From Neoscytalidium dimidiatum (lineage: Eukaryota > Ascomycota > Dothideomycetes > Botryosphaeriales > Botryosphaeriaceae): a DNA stretch of 64,000 bases. Positions 12,208-22,401 of the stretch are shown here, piece after piece. The DNA is taken from the NCBI GenBank assembly GCA_037367355.1, contig CM074695.1:992001-1056000 (forward strand). The letters are read 5' to 3'. Below the pieces are notes generated by a model that made no database searches, was not told the origin of the DNA, and was given only the letters and a program-made list of their open reading frames with translations. The number at the start of each line of letters is the position of its first letter. The stretch's first letter is position 1. A program made the translations under genes and the position numbers.

Positions 12208-14834
12208 TAGACGTCAGCTACACAGGCTGACCGCACTCAATACTCTCAGCAGACATCCAGTAAACGATAAAGAACGGAGGGTCTTAAGTTACAATAAACC
12301 ACGGTCAGATCAGCTCCCGGAAGAAGTATAGGTACTTCGCAGTCATCTGTCAGGGACCCATGACCTTCGCGCTTGAGCCTCATAGATCGGCGCACGCGCA
12401 CATTTGCCTGATTTGGACAAGGTGTGTAACCGCAGATGGCTCAGTAATAAGATCATAAAAACACCCTGATACATCGACGACACTGACATACCTATTCATA
12501 TAAGACATCGGTGCGTGTGAGATTCCACTATAGTCAAAACTTATCCCGTGCTTAAAGAATCTTACTTAGGATGCTCTTGCACTGTGTACTCTTCGTTTTG
12601 CAGTGTGCGGTCACTTAGAAGGACAAATATATGTTCTTAGCCAGTTGAAGACGTCGTCCAACCGTAAATATCGCGAGATATTGGTAACACCCACACCAGG
12701 AATACTGCTTCAACTGCTTATGCAGATTTTGTGACGTAGTTTGAAGAGAAGGGCCTTCTACCGCCTGTCGTGATGCTACTATGCTTGGATGGAGAAGCAT
12801 ATGTAGAGATGATAAGATGGCTAATGGGATAGGCTCGAAAGGAGAATGAGAGTGATGGGAATTGGAGCTTGAATCAATACGGACAGGAGATAGGGCTAAG
12901 AGGACGATCGTTTAGCCGCTGTTCAGACGCTGATACATCCACCTACCTTGACCGGCTTAAGCAATATACGCGCAGCACAAGCGCGGCAAATCTTCAATAT
13001 TCGAGGTAGGAGGAGCTCCACCTTGCGTACAGCGTATGCCCAAGGAACTAATATCCCGGGCGCAGAGGATCCAGGCTGGGACAGGCATCCCACGTATTGT
13101 ATGAGCTGACGCCCTGAAGCATGGCTTTGAACAGTGCCCACTTTCCCGTGGCGATATGGCGTGCGCTATGGGCAGATGTCACACCCGGAGGGCGGCAGGA
13201 CAGGGGTTGGGCAGACCAATAGGAGAGAAAATATTTCAAAGGAGGTTGCAGGAAGGGAGCGGTTCGCAGCTAAGATGCGGAACGGCACGGGATGCGAGGG
13301 CGAACGGAGGCGAAAGGCGGCAGATTTCGCGGGAGCAGGGTGGTGAGAGATTTGGAACAAGCCAGAGTGCAAGCCCTTGGGCGGGAGCAGCCGCATGAGT
13401 GGCAGTCGCTTCGTTTCGACGCGTCCCGACTTGACGTTTGTTGTGCGTCCTCAACTCAGGTCAGGCGAATTCCTTTCTTCTCGCTGCCCAATTGCAGGTG
13501 AGGCCTGCACCTTTCGCGACCGCACGCCAGAATTGGGCGAGGCACGCGAGGATTCGCCTTCCGTCTTTGAACACGGTAACCGCAACCCAGCCACAGCGCT
13601 CGTTCCTCATGCTCCCGCCTGCGCCCGCGCCCGCACAGGTACGTAGTTTGCCCTTAAACATTGCCGCGTGGCATGTCGTGCGAGCTTGGTGCTGCTGGGG
13701 AAGCGTGGAGACAGGGTGCCTCTTAGCCTGTCGTCATCTCTCGGATCTTCATGTAGCCAGCCCTGCGCATCCTAGCTGGGGGCATCGTCACGCTGTAGCA
13801 TATGCGGCTTGGCTAACACGCAAGCGCAGAAGCAGAGCAATTCTAAAAGCAAGCGCTATAAGCGCCGAGGAGCACGCAAGCACGCCGGGAAGGTTTCCGG
13901 CAGAGGAAGCTGGGGCAGGAGGGTAGCGCCTACGGCGCCCAAGTGCTGAGTGCAACCATGTGGGAGGGTGTAATAGCGCCGGAAGAAGCACCGGCAAAGC
14001 CCAAGAAGGTGGGCTCGGAGGGCAGCATTCTGGCATGGACGGCGGAAATGGTGTGCTCCCATGTGACGGAGGGGCTGGAATGGGCGGCCAGAATAGGTAG
14101 GCGGGGCGGGCAGAGGGGACAGGCAGTGATGAGCATCAGCGGCCGGGAAGAGAGAGGCCGTATCGCCTGACACAAAGGCCACACTCACGCATGGCCCCGG
14201 CGCCTGCAGGGGCGGCTCTTCGCGCTCATCAGGGTAGGGCGGAGCGCACCCGCAGTCTTGAGGTCCACTGCATGCGTCCTGCATGAAACATATATATCAT
14301 CATTCCCCGCAAGCTCAAGCTGCTGCTCTGTTGGAATCATCTGTTTGTCCCTGCATCTGCGACCACCCGACTGTTCCTGACTTCAGCAGCCGCAGCGCCT
14401 CTGCTCCTAAAAATACCCGCCTTGCCCGACCATCCTCCCTCTGCGGCCCGTCTCGGCTTTAGTGCCGGCATTCGTCAGTCACCAGCTCAGCCCTGCTGCG
14501 GCCTGCCATCATAGTCACCACCTGGTACGTCCCTGTTGCCTGTCACACCTCACGCCAGTGCCCACCGCCCACGAGGTAGCCTTCATACTAAATGGCGCTC
14601 TTCCTCGTGCCACATACCACCCTTCCATTCTCAATTTCTCCCTTTCCAATTCCCTGCCACACCAGAGCATCAGGTCGCGCGCGCGGCGCAAGCCACTCCT
14701 ATCATAATATTTCTCCCCCGCGCTAATATTCCCCGCCCTCCCCGCAGCCTCAGAGCACCTTGGAGTCTGCTAGAACTTCAAGTTTCAAGGCTACTTCTTC
14801 AGAACTCCGCCTGTCTTCTCTCAGTTTCCGCACA
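12208..14834. other. 2.6-kb intergenic region without a convincing gene
   Basis: Open frames here are short, arginine/proline-rich on both strands and lack recognisable domains. One full copy of the 75-bp palindromic repeat lies at 12642-12716. TATATAT occurs at 14291-14297 upstream of the small ORF at 14835. No tRNA was found by eye. Confidence 0.5.
12642..12716 (-). repeat. 75-bp palindromic repeat, copy A
   Basis: It starts CAGTTGAAG and ends CTTCAACTG, exactly 75 bp. The core AATATCGCGAGATATTGGTAA matches the other copies in reverse orientation. The flanks repeat TTA on both sides (12638-12640 and 12718-12720), a possible target-site duplication. Intergenic, downstream of the WDR83-like gene. 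Confidence 0.8.
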
Positions 14835-15005
14835 ATGTCTGCCCTAAGGCACGCCATCCGTCGCGGCGCCTACGTCCCGCGCTACTCGCGCCTACAGCTG
14901 CTCGTCGCGCATAGTGCAATCACCGCCGGAGTTGTGCTACCATTCGTGCACCCTTACCTGCAGACTCGGCAGGCAAAGCGCGATGGTACCTACATGACCA
15001 AGTAA
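14835..15005 (+). CDS. Possible 56-aa small protein with one hydrophobic segment
   Basis: A short ORF starting MSALRHAIRRGAYVPRY. It has a basic N-terminus and one hydrophobic stretch (LLVAHSAITAGVVLPFV, about 23-39), which would suit a small mitochondrial membrane protein. I do not recognise the family. An in-frame ATG at 14760 would add 25 residues. The stop overlaps a strong donor (GTAAGC at 15002-15007), so the ORF may continue in a later exon; I could not choose an acceptor. Confidence 0.35.
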   Translation: MSALRHAIRRGAYVPRYSRLQLLVAHSAITAGVVLPFVHPYLQTRQAKRDGTYMTK

Positions 15006-15960
15006 GCATCCTTCGTACCACACTCCAATTTACCTCATCTGCCCCCTCCCCTTTCCACCTGCATTGCGCGTCCAGCACACTTCAGCAGGAACAGGGCGCT
15101 TGATCGCGCTCATTTTTTTTGGGGCGAGGTGGAGCTCCACTTGGACGGTTAGCAAAAGAGGGTCCACAGGGCTGACAGAGCACCGTCCGTTAGGCCGCCG
15201 ATCCCATTTACGCCGAGCCCGAAATTCTAGAAGAAGATGAGAGATATGCCGATCAAGGAGCTTTCAGGGTCATCCATTGATCTTCATTCATTCTTTTCCT
15301 TCCGTTGTCAAGTTTCAAAGGGAGCATTTCGGGATGTCATCGGTGTAGAGATACAGCGACTGTTGTGGAGAAGGGAGGGTCCAAGAGCTGGTGAAGCCCT
15401 CCCAGTGGGAGCATCATATTGGCGTTCGAAGGAAAATATACCAGGGAATATAATCGTTTGCAGTTGCCAGTCGCTCTCCCGTAATGAGCGGCTCATTTCT
15501 CCCGCAACGGGACATGCATCTTTCAGAGGAATAAATCGTGGACTAAACAATTTAACCATATCAAATGCCGTTAAGGTCGGAGAGGAGAGGAATAAGGCAC
15601 TTCGAACATATACTGGCGCCCCCCAACGCCGTCTCAATGTAGCTGCAAAATAGGTGCGCTAGGGAGCCCGGGAGTATTTACTCTTGATAGAGACTTGGGT
15701 TCCCGCGAACGCACACGGAGATTCGTTTTCGTGATCATACAAACAACGCTTTTTCTTGTTGGAAAAAACATCGATCCGGAGATGTCCCTGCTTTCATGCA
15801 GCCGTCCGGCCATACGGCGTCTCAGCCACCCATTACAGGCGCCCCAGCTTTTCTTCCTCCGCAGTTCATTCTCCACTTTCCCCGTCGCATCTCCACATTC
15901 AACTCGTATCTCCACAGCCCCTCGCCCGTCTCCTTATATCATACCACCACTATCAATTCT
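15006..15960. other. Intergenic, no supported gene
   Basis: The region lies downstream of the small ORF and downstream of the convergent minus-strand gene. An open frame at 15237-15653 has no recognisable domain. Nothing else was supported. Confidence 0.4.
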
Positions 15961-16516
15961 TCAACTAAACCTGTCGCCCTTCTTACTCCTGAACGGCTCG
16001 GTTGCTTCGTATTTGGACTTTTCGAACACCTGCTGGCCTGCGGTCTCGGGCGCATGTCTCGTCGGAGCCGGATCTTGGCTGGCCTCCTGGCTGGGGTTGG
16101 CGCCGCCATTGCTGTAGGCTTGCGCCTCGAGGCGCTGCTGCATCTCCTTGCGACGGCGCTCGGCGGCTGCCTTCTCAGCCCGATCTGCATTGATTTCCTT
16201 CTTCGCGAAATAGTACGCGCCGCCGCCAGCTGTACGGTTTCGTTGTTAGTCGGGCCGGCAAAGTTGTGGACATTCGACGCCACAGAGTAGCTCGAGGCAG
16301 AAGAAGTAGAACGGACGGTCGATAGGGGCTAGGCGCGAGACGTACCGACAATCAGGATGCCCCATCCATAGCTGTTGGTGGCAATGGTAAGCGTTGGTTC
16401 AGCGGAGAAAGTCGGGAATGGCTGTGCATGACGTACGCAGTAGATCTAATCTGTGCACTGCGTCAGTGTGAAGCTACTCTCGGGATTGAAGCGGCGCCGG
16501 GGCTTACGGTGTTCAT
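15961..16516 (-). CDS. Small conserved fungal protein, 105 aa, membrane segment
   Basis: Four exons: 16508-16516 (9 nt), 16437-16450 (14 nt), 16346-16371 (26 nt) and 15961-16229. The result begins MNTIRSTAYGWG, followed by ILIVAGGGAYYFAKKEIN (a short glycine-rich hydrophobic segment). A charged helix (RAEKAAAERRRKEMQQRLEAQ) and a polar tail ending SKKGDRFS follow. I recall similar short ascomycete proteins with an AYGWG...GGGAYYFAK core, possibly the DUF4748 type. The function is unknown; mitochondrial location is a guess from the N-terminus. All three introns have GT..AG ends and the frame is continuous. The tiny exons make the 5' half less certain than the long last exon. Confidence 0.7.
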
Positions 16517-16863
16517 GTTTGTGAGCCTGCGAGACGTATGGAAGAGTTGTATCGCAAGATTGGAGAGTTTCGGGAGAAGGGAGAGAAAAGAATTGGGCGT
16601 TTGGGGATGGCCGCCGGAGCTCTCTGCAAAATAGTGGATGAAATCAGGCCATACTGTAGGGCTGACGCCAGACCAAAGCGGAAGCTCGAGCCGCCTATCA
16701 CGTAGCTTCCCGCCTGTCGACCACTTCATCAACTCCGTCTTTCCTAGTCGCCGACCCCGCCGCGTCCTCCGAGTCGCCGACTACTCGTGATTGCACGCAC
16801 GCGTCCTACTCGAATCTGTTTCTTGAGCTTCGGAACCATCACAGCCAACGGCGTCCGTACACC
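16517..16863. promoter_or_regulatory. Divergent promoter region of two small genes
   Basis: 347 bp lie between the starts of the 105-aa gene (minus) and the 200-aa gene (plus). No motif was assigned. Confidence 0.35.
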
Positions 16864-17524
16864 ATGCACGAAGACCGTACGCCGCAGAGCATTCCCGTGG
16901 TACTCGACAACCACACTGACTTCTAACCTTGCAGACCCGCACCCGCTCCTTGCCCAAATTCCCCTCACCGTCTCGCCCTTTGTCTCCCTCCCGACCGCCA
17001 CCCCACTGCCCTACACCTACAAACAACTTCCCTCCACCCTCCCACCCTCCATCACCGACCCGCCCGCCCACCCGGACGCCGCAACAAACGACGCCGCCGC
17101 ACAGCAACAACAGCCGCCCCCGCCCAAACCCGCATACGTAACCTCCGCCTCCGGCCAGCATGCCGCACATCCGGACGACATCATCGCGTCGTGCCGCGCG
17201 CTGCAGGCGCACCTGACCCGCCTGACCGAGGACGCCCGCGCGACGCTGCGGCAGTGGGAGGACGGCATCCGCGAGCGCGACCTGGCCGAGAAGAGGCGCG
17301 TGGCGCCGGGCTGGCTGGACGAGGAGGTCAAGATGCTGGTGCCCGAACGGAAGGGGCAGCAGACGCAGCAGCAGCAGCAGCAGGGGAGCTTATTAGATGG
17401 TGGTCCGCCGCCGCCGCCGCCTGGGCAGGAGAACGGGGCTGGTGGGGAGGCGATGCAGGGCGTGGTACAGAGCGATGAGGGAGCGGAGCTGGATAGGGCG
17501 TTTGGAGGGCTGGGCATTCGGTGA
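16864..17524 (+). CDS. Hypothetical protein, 200 aa, Pro/Gln-rich
   Basis: Two exons: 16864-16876 and 16935-17524, with an intron carrying CTAAC and TTGCAG before exon 2. The N-terminal third is Pro/Thr-rich (PHPLLAQIPLTVSPF onward). The middle (about 100-150) is a charged helical block: DDIIASCRALQAHL, then DARATLRQWEDGIRERDLAEK and RRVAPGWLDEEV. The C-terminal part has a polyglutamine run and a polyproline run. I do not recognise the family. The helical block looks like a conserved coiled-coil subunit of a larger complex, but this is inference. An unspliced alternative start exists at 16787. Confidence 0.6.
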
Positions 17525-18238
17525 TGCGGGTTCGGAGGAGGTTAAGATGCTACGGGATCGGGTCTCAGGATGCAGGTCATGTCTGAGATTGCATTCAGAG
17601 CATGCTAAGAACGGCTACGGATGTGTTTTTGCCTTTGATATGAGAGCTTGGGCGTAGATATGGGATCGTAATCTCGATATCGGGTTTCACTATGGCTGGC
17701 GTTTGGGTGCCATATGGCTAAAAGGGCAAGAGTGCAAGTGAAACACTTAGATTGTACCTCTTGCTCTTTCAGAGTCTAGGGAGTGTCTACATATCCCACG
17801 ATTTTTGATTGAAGATTATGGTTCGTATTTACGGATACCGATTGTATGATCAGAGTCAGGACTTTTAGATGGGCAGGAAATCGGCTTCTCAAGCTCCTTG
17901 CGATATAGTTTCGCATGTTGTTTTCAGACTATTGACATTCACAAATCTAAATGCTAGATGATGTTACCTCGTCTCCTATATTTGCCTGACTGCTCGATGT
18001 GCATTTTGGGAAGGATGGACTGGTCCCTGGGATGACGCGCGTAGCGGGAGATCAGCGGCGGACTTCCGCGCTGCGGTCTCAGTGCGTAACCAACACCTGT
18101 TCCTCACTTTTTACAACCAGCTCTTTTCTCCATCAGCCAACCCAGGGCTGCGAAATTGATCACATGGAAACTTGCAGCAAGAGCGGGAGCTTCAACCACC
18201 AAACTACCTCATAGATAAATTCCCCTCCAACCGCAACA
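17525..18238. other. Intergenic, upstream of COG2
   Basis: 3' region of the hypothetical gene and promoter of the COG2 gene. No further feature was seen. Confidence 0.4.
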
Positions 18239-19251
18239 ATGAGCAAATTCGAGGTCCGCTCATCACGCATCCCTCCCCTCCTACTTCTCCCTCTCCCCGC
18301 GAACCTCCTGAACTAATCCGGCCACGCGCCTCACAGCTCCCGTCGAACGACACGTCCCGCCCATCCACGCCCTCCTCCCCGCGCCGTCGCCTCTCCTCCG
18401 CCGCCATTTCCGACAGCGACGACGACGCGGACCTGCCGTACCCGGCGCCGCTCCCGCGCGGCGCCTTCACCGTCCCCGCGGCCGAATTCTCCGCCAGCGC
18501 GTACCTGTCGACGCTCGCTCACCGGCACCAGACGCTGGGCGACCTGCGCGCGGACCTGCGCGCCCGCAGCGCGCTGATCGGCCGCGAGCTGCTCGACCTG
18601 GTCAACGCCAACTACGCCGACTTCCTGAGCCTGGGGCGCGCGCTGCACGGCGGCGAGGAGCGGGTCGAGGAGGTCAGGGTGGGGTTGCTGGGCATGCGGA
18701 AGGCGGTCGAGGAGGTGCGGGGCCAAGTGGTCGAGAGGGAGGAGGAGGTGAGGAGGCTGGTGGAGGAGAGGGTGAAGGTGAGGAGGGAGAGGGGCGTCGC
18801 GAGGGCGCTGTTGGAGGTGGAGAGGAGGCTGGGGGAGTTGGAGGCTGGGCTGCTGGTTGGCCAGCAAGGGACGAAGAAGGAAGGGGCAGATGCGGAAAGT
18901 GTGGAAAGCAGCGATGATGATGATGATGACGATGATGACGAGAGCGATGAGGATGACGAGGGCGATACGGGCAGCAGTGTCTCGCTGGCAAATCTAAGAA
19001 GACTGGCAAGGCAGTATCTTGGTGTACGCCAGATCTCTCAGATGATTGGAGTGGAGCATCCATTCTTGGTTGCGCAAGAGCCACGCCTCACGAAGATTCG
19101 GAACACGCTGTTACTGGATCTTGGAGCGGCGTTGAAGCAGGCGAAGACTGCTGGTCCAAATGGCAAGAACAGAGTCCTCAAAGTCATGAGTATATACGCA
19201 GAGATGGACGAGGGCATGGAGGCAGTCAAAGTTCTGAAAGGAGGCTCCTAA
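18239..19251 (+). CDS. cog2: Conserved oligomeric Golgi complex subunit 2
   Basis: Exons 18239-18253 (MSKFE) and 18337-19251 give 309 aa. The intron has a TGAACTAATC branch region and ends TCACAG. The family core is LPYPAPLPRGAF, then a helical N-terminal COG2 block: SAYLSTLAHRHQTLGDL, RSALIGRELLDLVNANYADF and LSLGRALHGGEER. A coiled coil follows (about 150-210). An almost uninterrupted Asp/Glu/Ser run (about 222-245) is encoded by a GATGATGAT-type stretch near 18910-18965. Known role: subunit of the COG tether for retrograde vesicles at the Golgi. The C-terminal block (YLGVRQISQMIG...MSIYAEMDEGMEAVKVL) is also typical of fungal COG2. Confidence 0.88.
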
Positions 19252-19568
19252 TCACTTGATACTCAACATCAAGAGGTGGTTCAGGAGTCCTTAGATCATG
19301 GTCTTCATGAGACGCGTATAATACCCAGTAACGAACCGGTGCAATATGGTAGCAGAATCGTTTTATTTTAGATGAAAGGGAGAAAAAAAGTCTTTTTCAA
19401 GGTAATACACGTTTTCATACTCAGTATAGAAATCCTGTACATTCCTTTAGATGCTCCGTCTTTCTAGACTGTAAGATCCTTGGGATCTGGCGAATCCGGC
19501 CCTCTGTATTCGCCGTTTAAACTGAAGCCTGGCGAATGTGTTGAACTCAATACCTGAAGTGTCACCTG
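19252..19568. other. Convergent 3' intergenic, COG2 / MRPL1
   Basis: 317 bp between two convergent stop codons. No coding signal was seen. Confidence 0.45.
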
Positions 19569-20521
19569 TCAGCCATTACGTTTCTCAAATTCTGAGCAAG
19601 CTTGGAGACCTACGACTTCATGGACCTCCTTCGAGATTCGGTCGCTTAGCTGCGCCATGTCCTTCTTTATGTTGCTCATGAAGAACCTGATATTCTTCTG
19701 TAACTCCTCCGGCGTGAACCCCAGCTGCCCAATCGCCATCCTAACTACGCCTAACCTCTCTCTGTATTCCGCACCGCCGACCATCTCCTTCACCGCGGCA
19801 CCGGTATCCTTGACGACGGTGCCCGTCTTCGCGCTGGGCATGAGACCCTTGGGACCGAGGATGCGGCCTAGCTGGGCCTTGTTCATCTTCTGCAGCGAGT
19901 CCGTGTGGCATAGACAGCGGTCGAAGTCGATGCGGCCCTCCTTGACGGCCTCGAAAACCTCCTCCTCACCAACCACCGCCGCGCCCGCCGCCAGCGCTGC
20001 CTGCCCCTGCTTCGAGTCGCGCGGCGCGATCACGCAGATGCGCAGGTCTGTCTTGACCGGATGTGGCAGCCGTAGACGGTTGCGGACCACAGGGCCGTTT
20101 TTCAGCGTCTTGAGCTTCACATGGATCTCATATTTCGGGGATGTGGGGGGTTGGCCAACTTCGAAGGCGCGGATGTACCTGCCAGTAGTAATGTTAGCGG
20201 TGGCCGGTGGCGTGGTGTTGGGTCGCAGTGCGGGTATTCGAAGTGCCCCAGGGCCTGTTGCAGCTGCACGCACCGTATTGCATCTAGGAGGGCAAATTGC
20301 TCAGCATCCTTGAGGTCGTGGCAGATGTAGGTCGTCCGGGTCTTCTTCTTCTTCTTGCTGGCGCTGTCGTCTTTTTTCTTGTAGCCCTTGCCGGCAGTTG
20401 CGCAGCGAATTTGCTGAACGGGTATCAATGCTGGGGCAACTGTCCGACTGACGAACGGTCGTGTAGAGTTGTTGAGGACATTCCTGCTCAAATGAGCAAG
20501 ACACCGCCGTGTCGAGGCCAT
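19569..20521 (-). CDS. mrpl1: Mitochondrial ribosomal protein L1 (uL1m)
   Basis: Two exons: 20274-20521 and 19569-20178, giving 285 aa. The intron has a GCTAAC branch and ends GGCAG. The N-terminus is rich in Arg, Ser and Thr without acidic residues (MASTRRCLAHLSRNVLNN), a mitochondrial presequence, followed by a lysine-rich stretch. The L1 fold is recognised from VRNRLRLPHPVKTDLRICV and the L1 signature ILGPKGLMPSAKTGTV. The C-terminal half continues with FTPEELQKNIRFFM. Known role: L1-stalk protein of the mitochondrial large ribosomal subunit. Confidence 0.92.
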
Positions 20522-21113
20522 TGGGACGCGTGGAGCTCGTGGAGTCGCGTTGCCGACGACTTTCCATCCAGCGCCGGAGCTTGACGATGGCCGACCGGTA
20601 GATCTCCGGCAGCAAACCTCAGAACCGTGCGCACTGTCCCAATTACGTGTAGCATTTTCCTTTCAGGATCCAGGTCTTCTTAATCACAAGCGGATTGCAC
20701 AGAAAGCTTGCGGATCAATTAGCATGTATTGCTAGACCCAGCTACAGAATGATGCGCTTCCAAGACGTGTACCGTAACGGCATGACATCCGAACTTCATC
20801 CACGATATCGTAACAGAAGCTATATCCAGCCAACTCCACCGGGCAAATTATCAAAAATCAAAGCTAAAGCACGGAAACACCAAGACCAGTCGCCTTTATC
20901 TCTGCCTTTTTGTCCCATTGCCAGCCCCTTGTAAAAACCAGACTACTCCAAAACTGCGCTATAAAAAAAACAGACAAGACGATGTGAAGCCAATACGAAC
21001 GCCGGCCAGACGTCACCAGCCATTAAACAAGCAGCGAGCAAGGATTAACAGTAGGAAGGGGTATAATACTGGTAAGCACTCGCTCCGTCACTTCATCAGA
21101 GGAAGAGAAGACG
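20522..21113. other. Intergenic, upstream of MRPL1
   Basis: 592 bp holding the MRPL1 promoter and the 3' region of the next minus-strand gene. No further feature was seen. Confidence 0.4.
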
Positions 21114-22401
21114 TTAAACCTTGGGCGGCGTGGCATTTTCGGTCGCCTCATCTGCGTTCTCGTCGTAGATGGCGAATTCTGTACTCTCTTCCGACGAGGG
21201 TGCCTCGGGTTCAGCCGGCGCAGACGTCTTTTCCGAACCGTCGGCCGGAAGCGCGGGCTCGGGAGGACTGACCGCTTTCTCGTCTTGGGTCTCGGCATCG
21301 TCGAAGGTGCACTCCTTCAACAGTGACGAGGACTTCTCCGGAGCAGTGCCGTCGACGATGACGTGGGAATTAGCATCGAGGCCTTCACCAAAGTAATCGG
21401 TGGCGGGAAGATCGGACAGTGGAGACCGATCCTCTTCCATCGCGTCTTTTTCAAGCATGCGACGGTGTTTGAGCTTGCTCGGCTCCAACGTAGTGCCAGA
21501 GATGCTACTAGAGCGAGAACTAGAAGCAAGGTAGTAGTCGGGAGGCGGGATGTTCTCCTTGCCCTTTTCACGGGATTGATTCTCCGCGCGGGTATCGGAG
21601 TCATCATCGGACGAGATGTCAAGAATGAGCGCAGAGTGTTCCATCATGTTCGTGGCCTCCTGCTCAGGGCTGTCTTCGTGGATCTCAAAAAACCAGCCTT
21701 TGGGTACAGCCTCATCCAAAGTAGGCGCAGATCTGGTCGTCGCGACCTTGGGGCTTGGCGCGTGACGAGGAATGGTACCGCTCAGAGCAGCGTCGATGGA
21801 GAAAGGCAAGCCTGAACTGCGACGAGGGCTGAGGCCAAAGGATGGTGGGTCTATGCGAGTGGTGCGGCGCTTGGAGAGGAGGCCAACACGCTTGTGCTTC
21901 GGAGAGCCACGGCTGGTGCTAATTGACGACTTAGCGGGGACGGAGGACGTCCGCGGCTTCTCACAGGTCGAAATAGGCGTAGAATGGCGAGCAGAAGACG
22001 AAGAGGTAGGTGCAGGCTCGGTCTTCAAGATGAACTTGGAGACTTTCTTAGGAGTACCATCCAAGTTCTTGGAGCGCTTGGTAGGCGAGTCGAAGAGGGC
22101 GGGGTCGACGTTCTCGCTGTCGAAGTCATCGTCGAAAGCAGAGGCAGGCGTGTGGCGGCGCTTGGAGGGAGAGAACTTCAGATGCTTGCCCTCGGGCGAG
22201 GAGAAGGAAAATGAAGAGGCGGGAATGGCTGCAGTGGGATGAGTATTTTGTGCGGATCGACGCGGAGGGCACCAGAGCGGGCCGAGGCGCGATAGAGAAG
22301 ATAGGCTTACAGTTCTGGCGGTTCTTCGCACTGGCAAGGGTGTGCAAGCGAGGGCTGTCCAGGGCCGCGAAGGGCTGGCGTGCGGGAACGTGAGCAGTCA
22401 T
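21114..22401 (-). CDS. Ser/Pro-rich probable nuclear protein, 401 aa
   Basis: Two exons: 22311-22401 and 21114-22228. The intron (donor GTAAGC, acceptor CTGCAG) joins MTAHVPARQPFAALDSPRL to IPASSFSFSSPEGKHLKF. The protein is low-complexity, rich in Ser, Pro, Lys and Asp. It has basic clusters (SPSKRRHTP, PTKRSKN) suited to nuclear localisation and many SP/TP sites. A more ordered-looking motif is GWFFEIHEDSPEQEATNMME (about 220). A KEN-box-like motif (KGKENIPPPDY, about 258) suggests possible APC/C-dependent turnover. I do not recognise a named family; conserved ascomycete proteins of this style exist. Function unknown. Confidence 0.7.
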
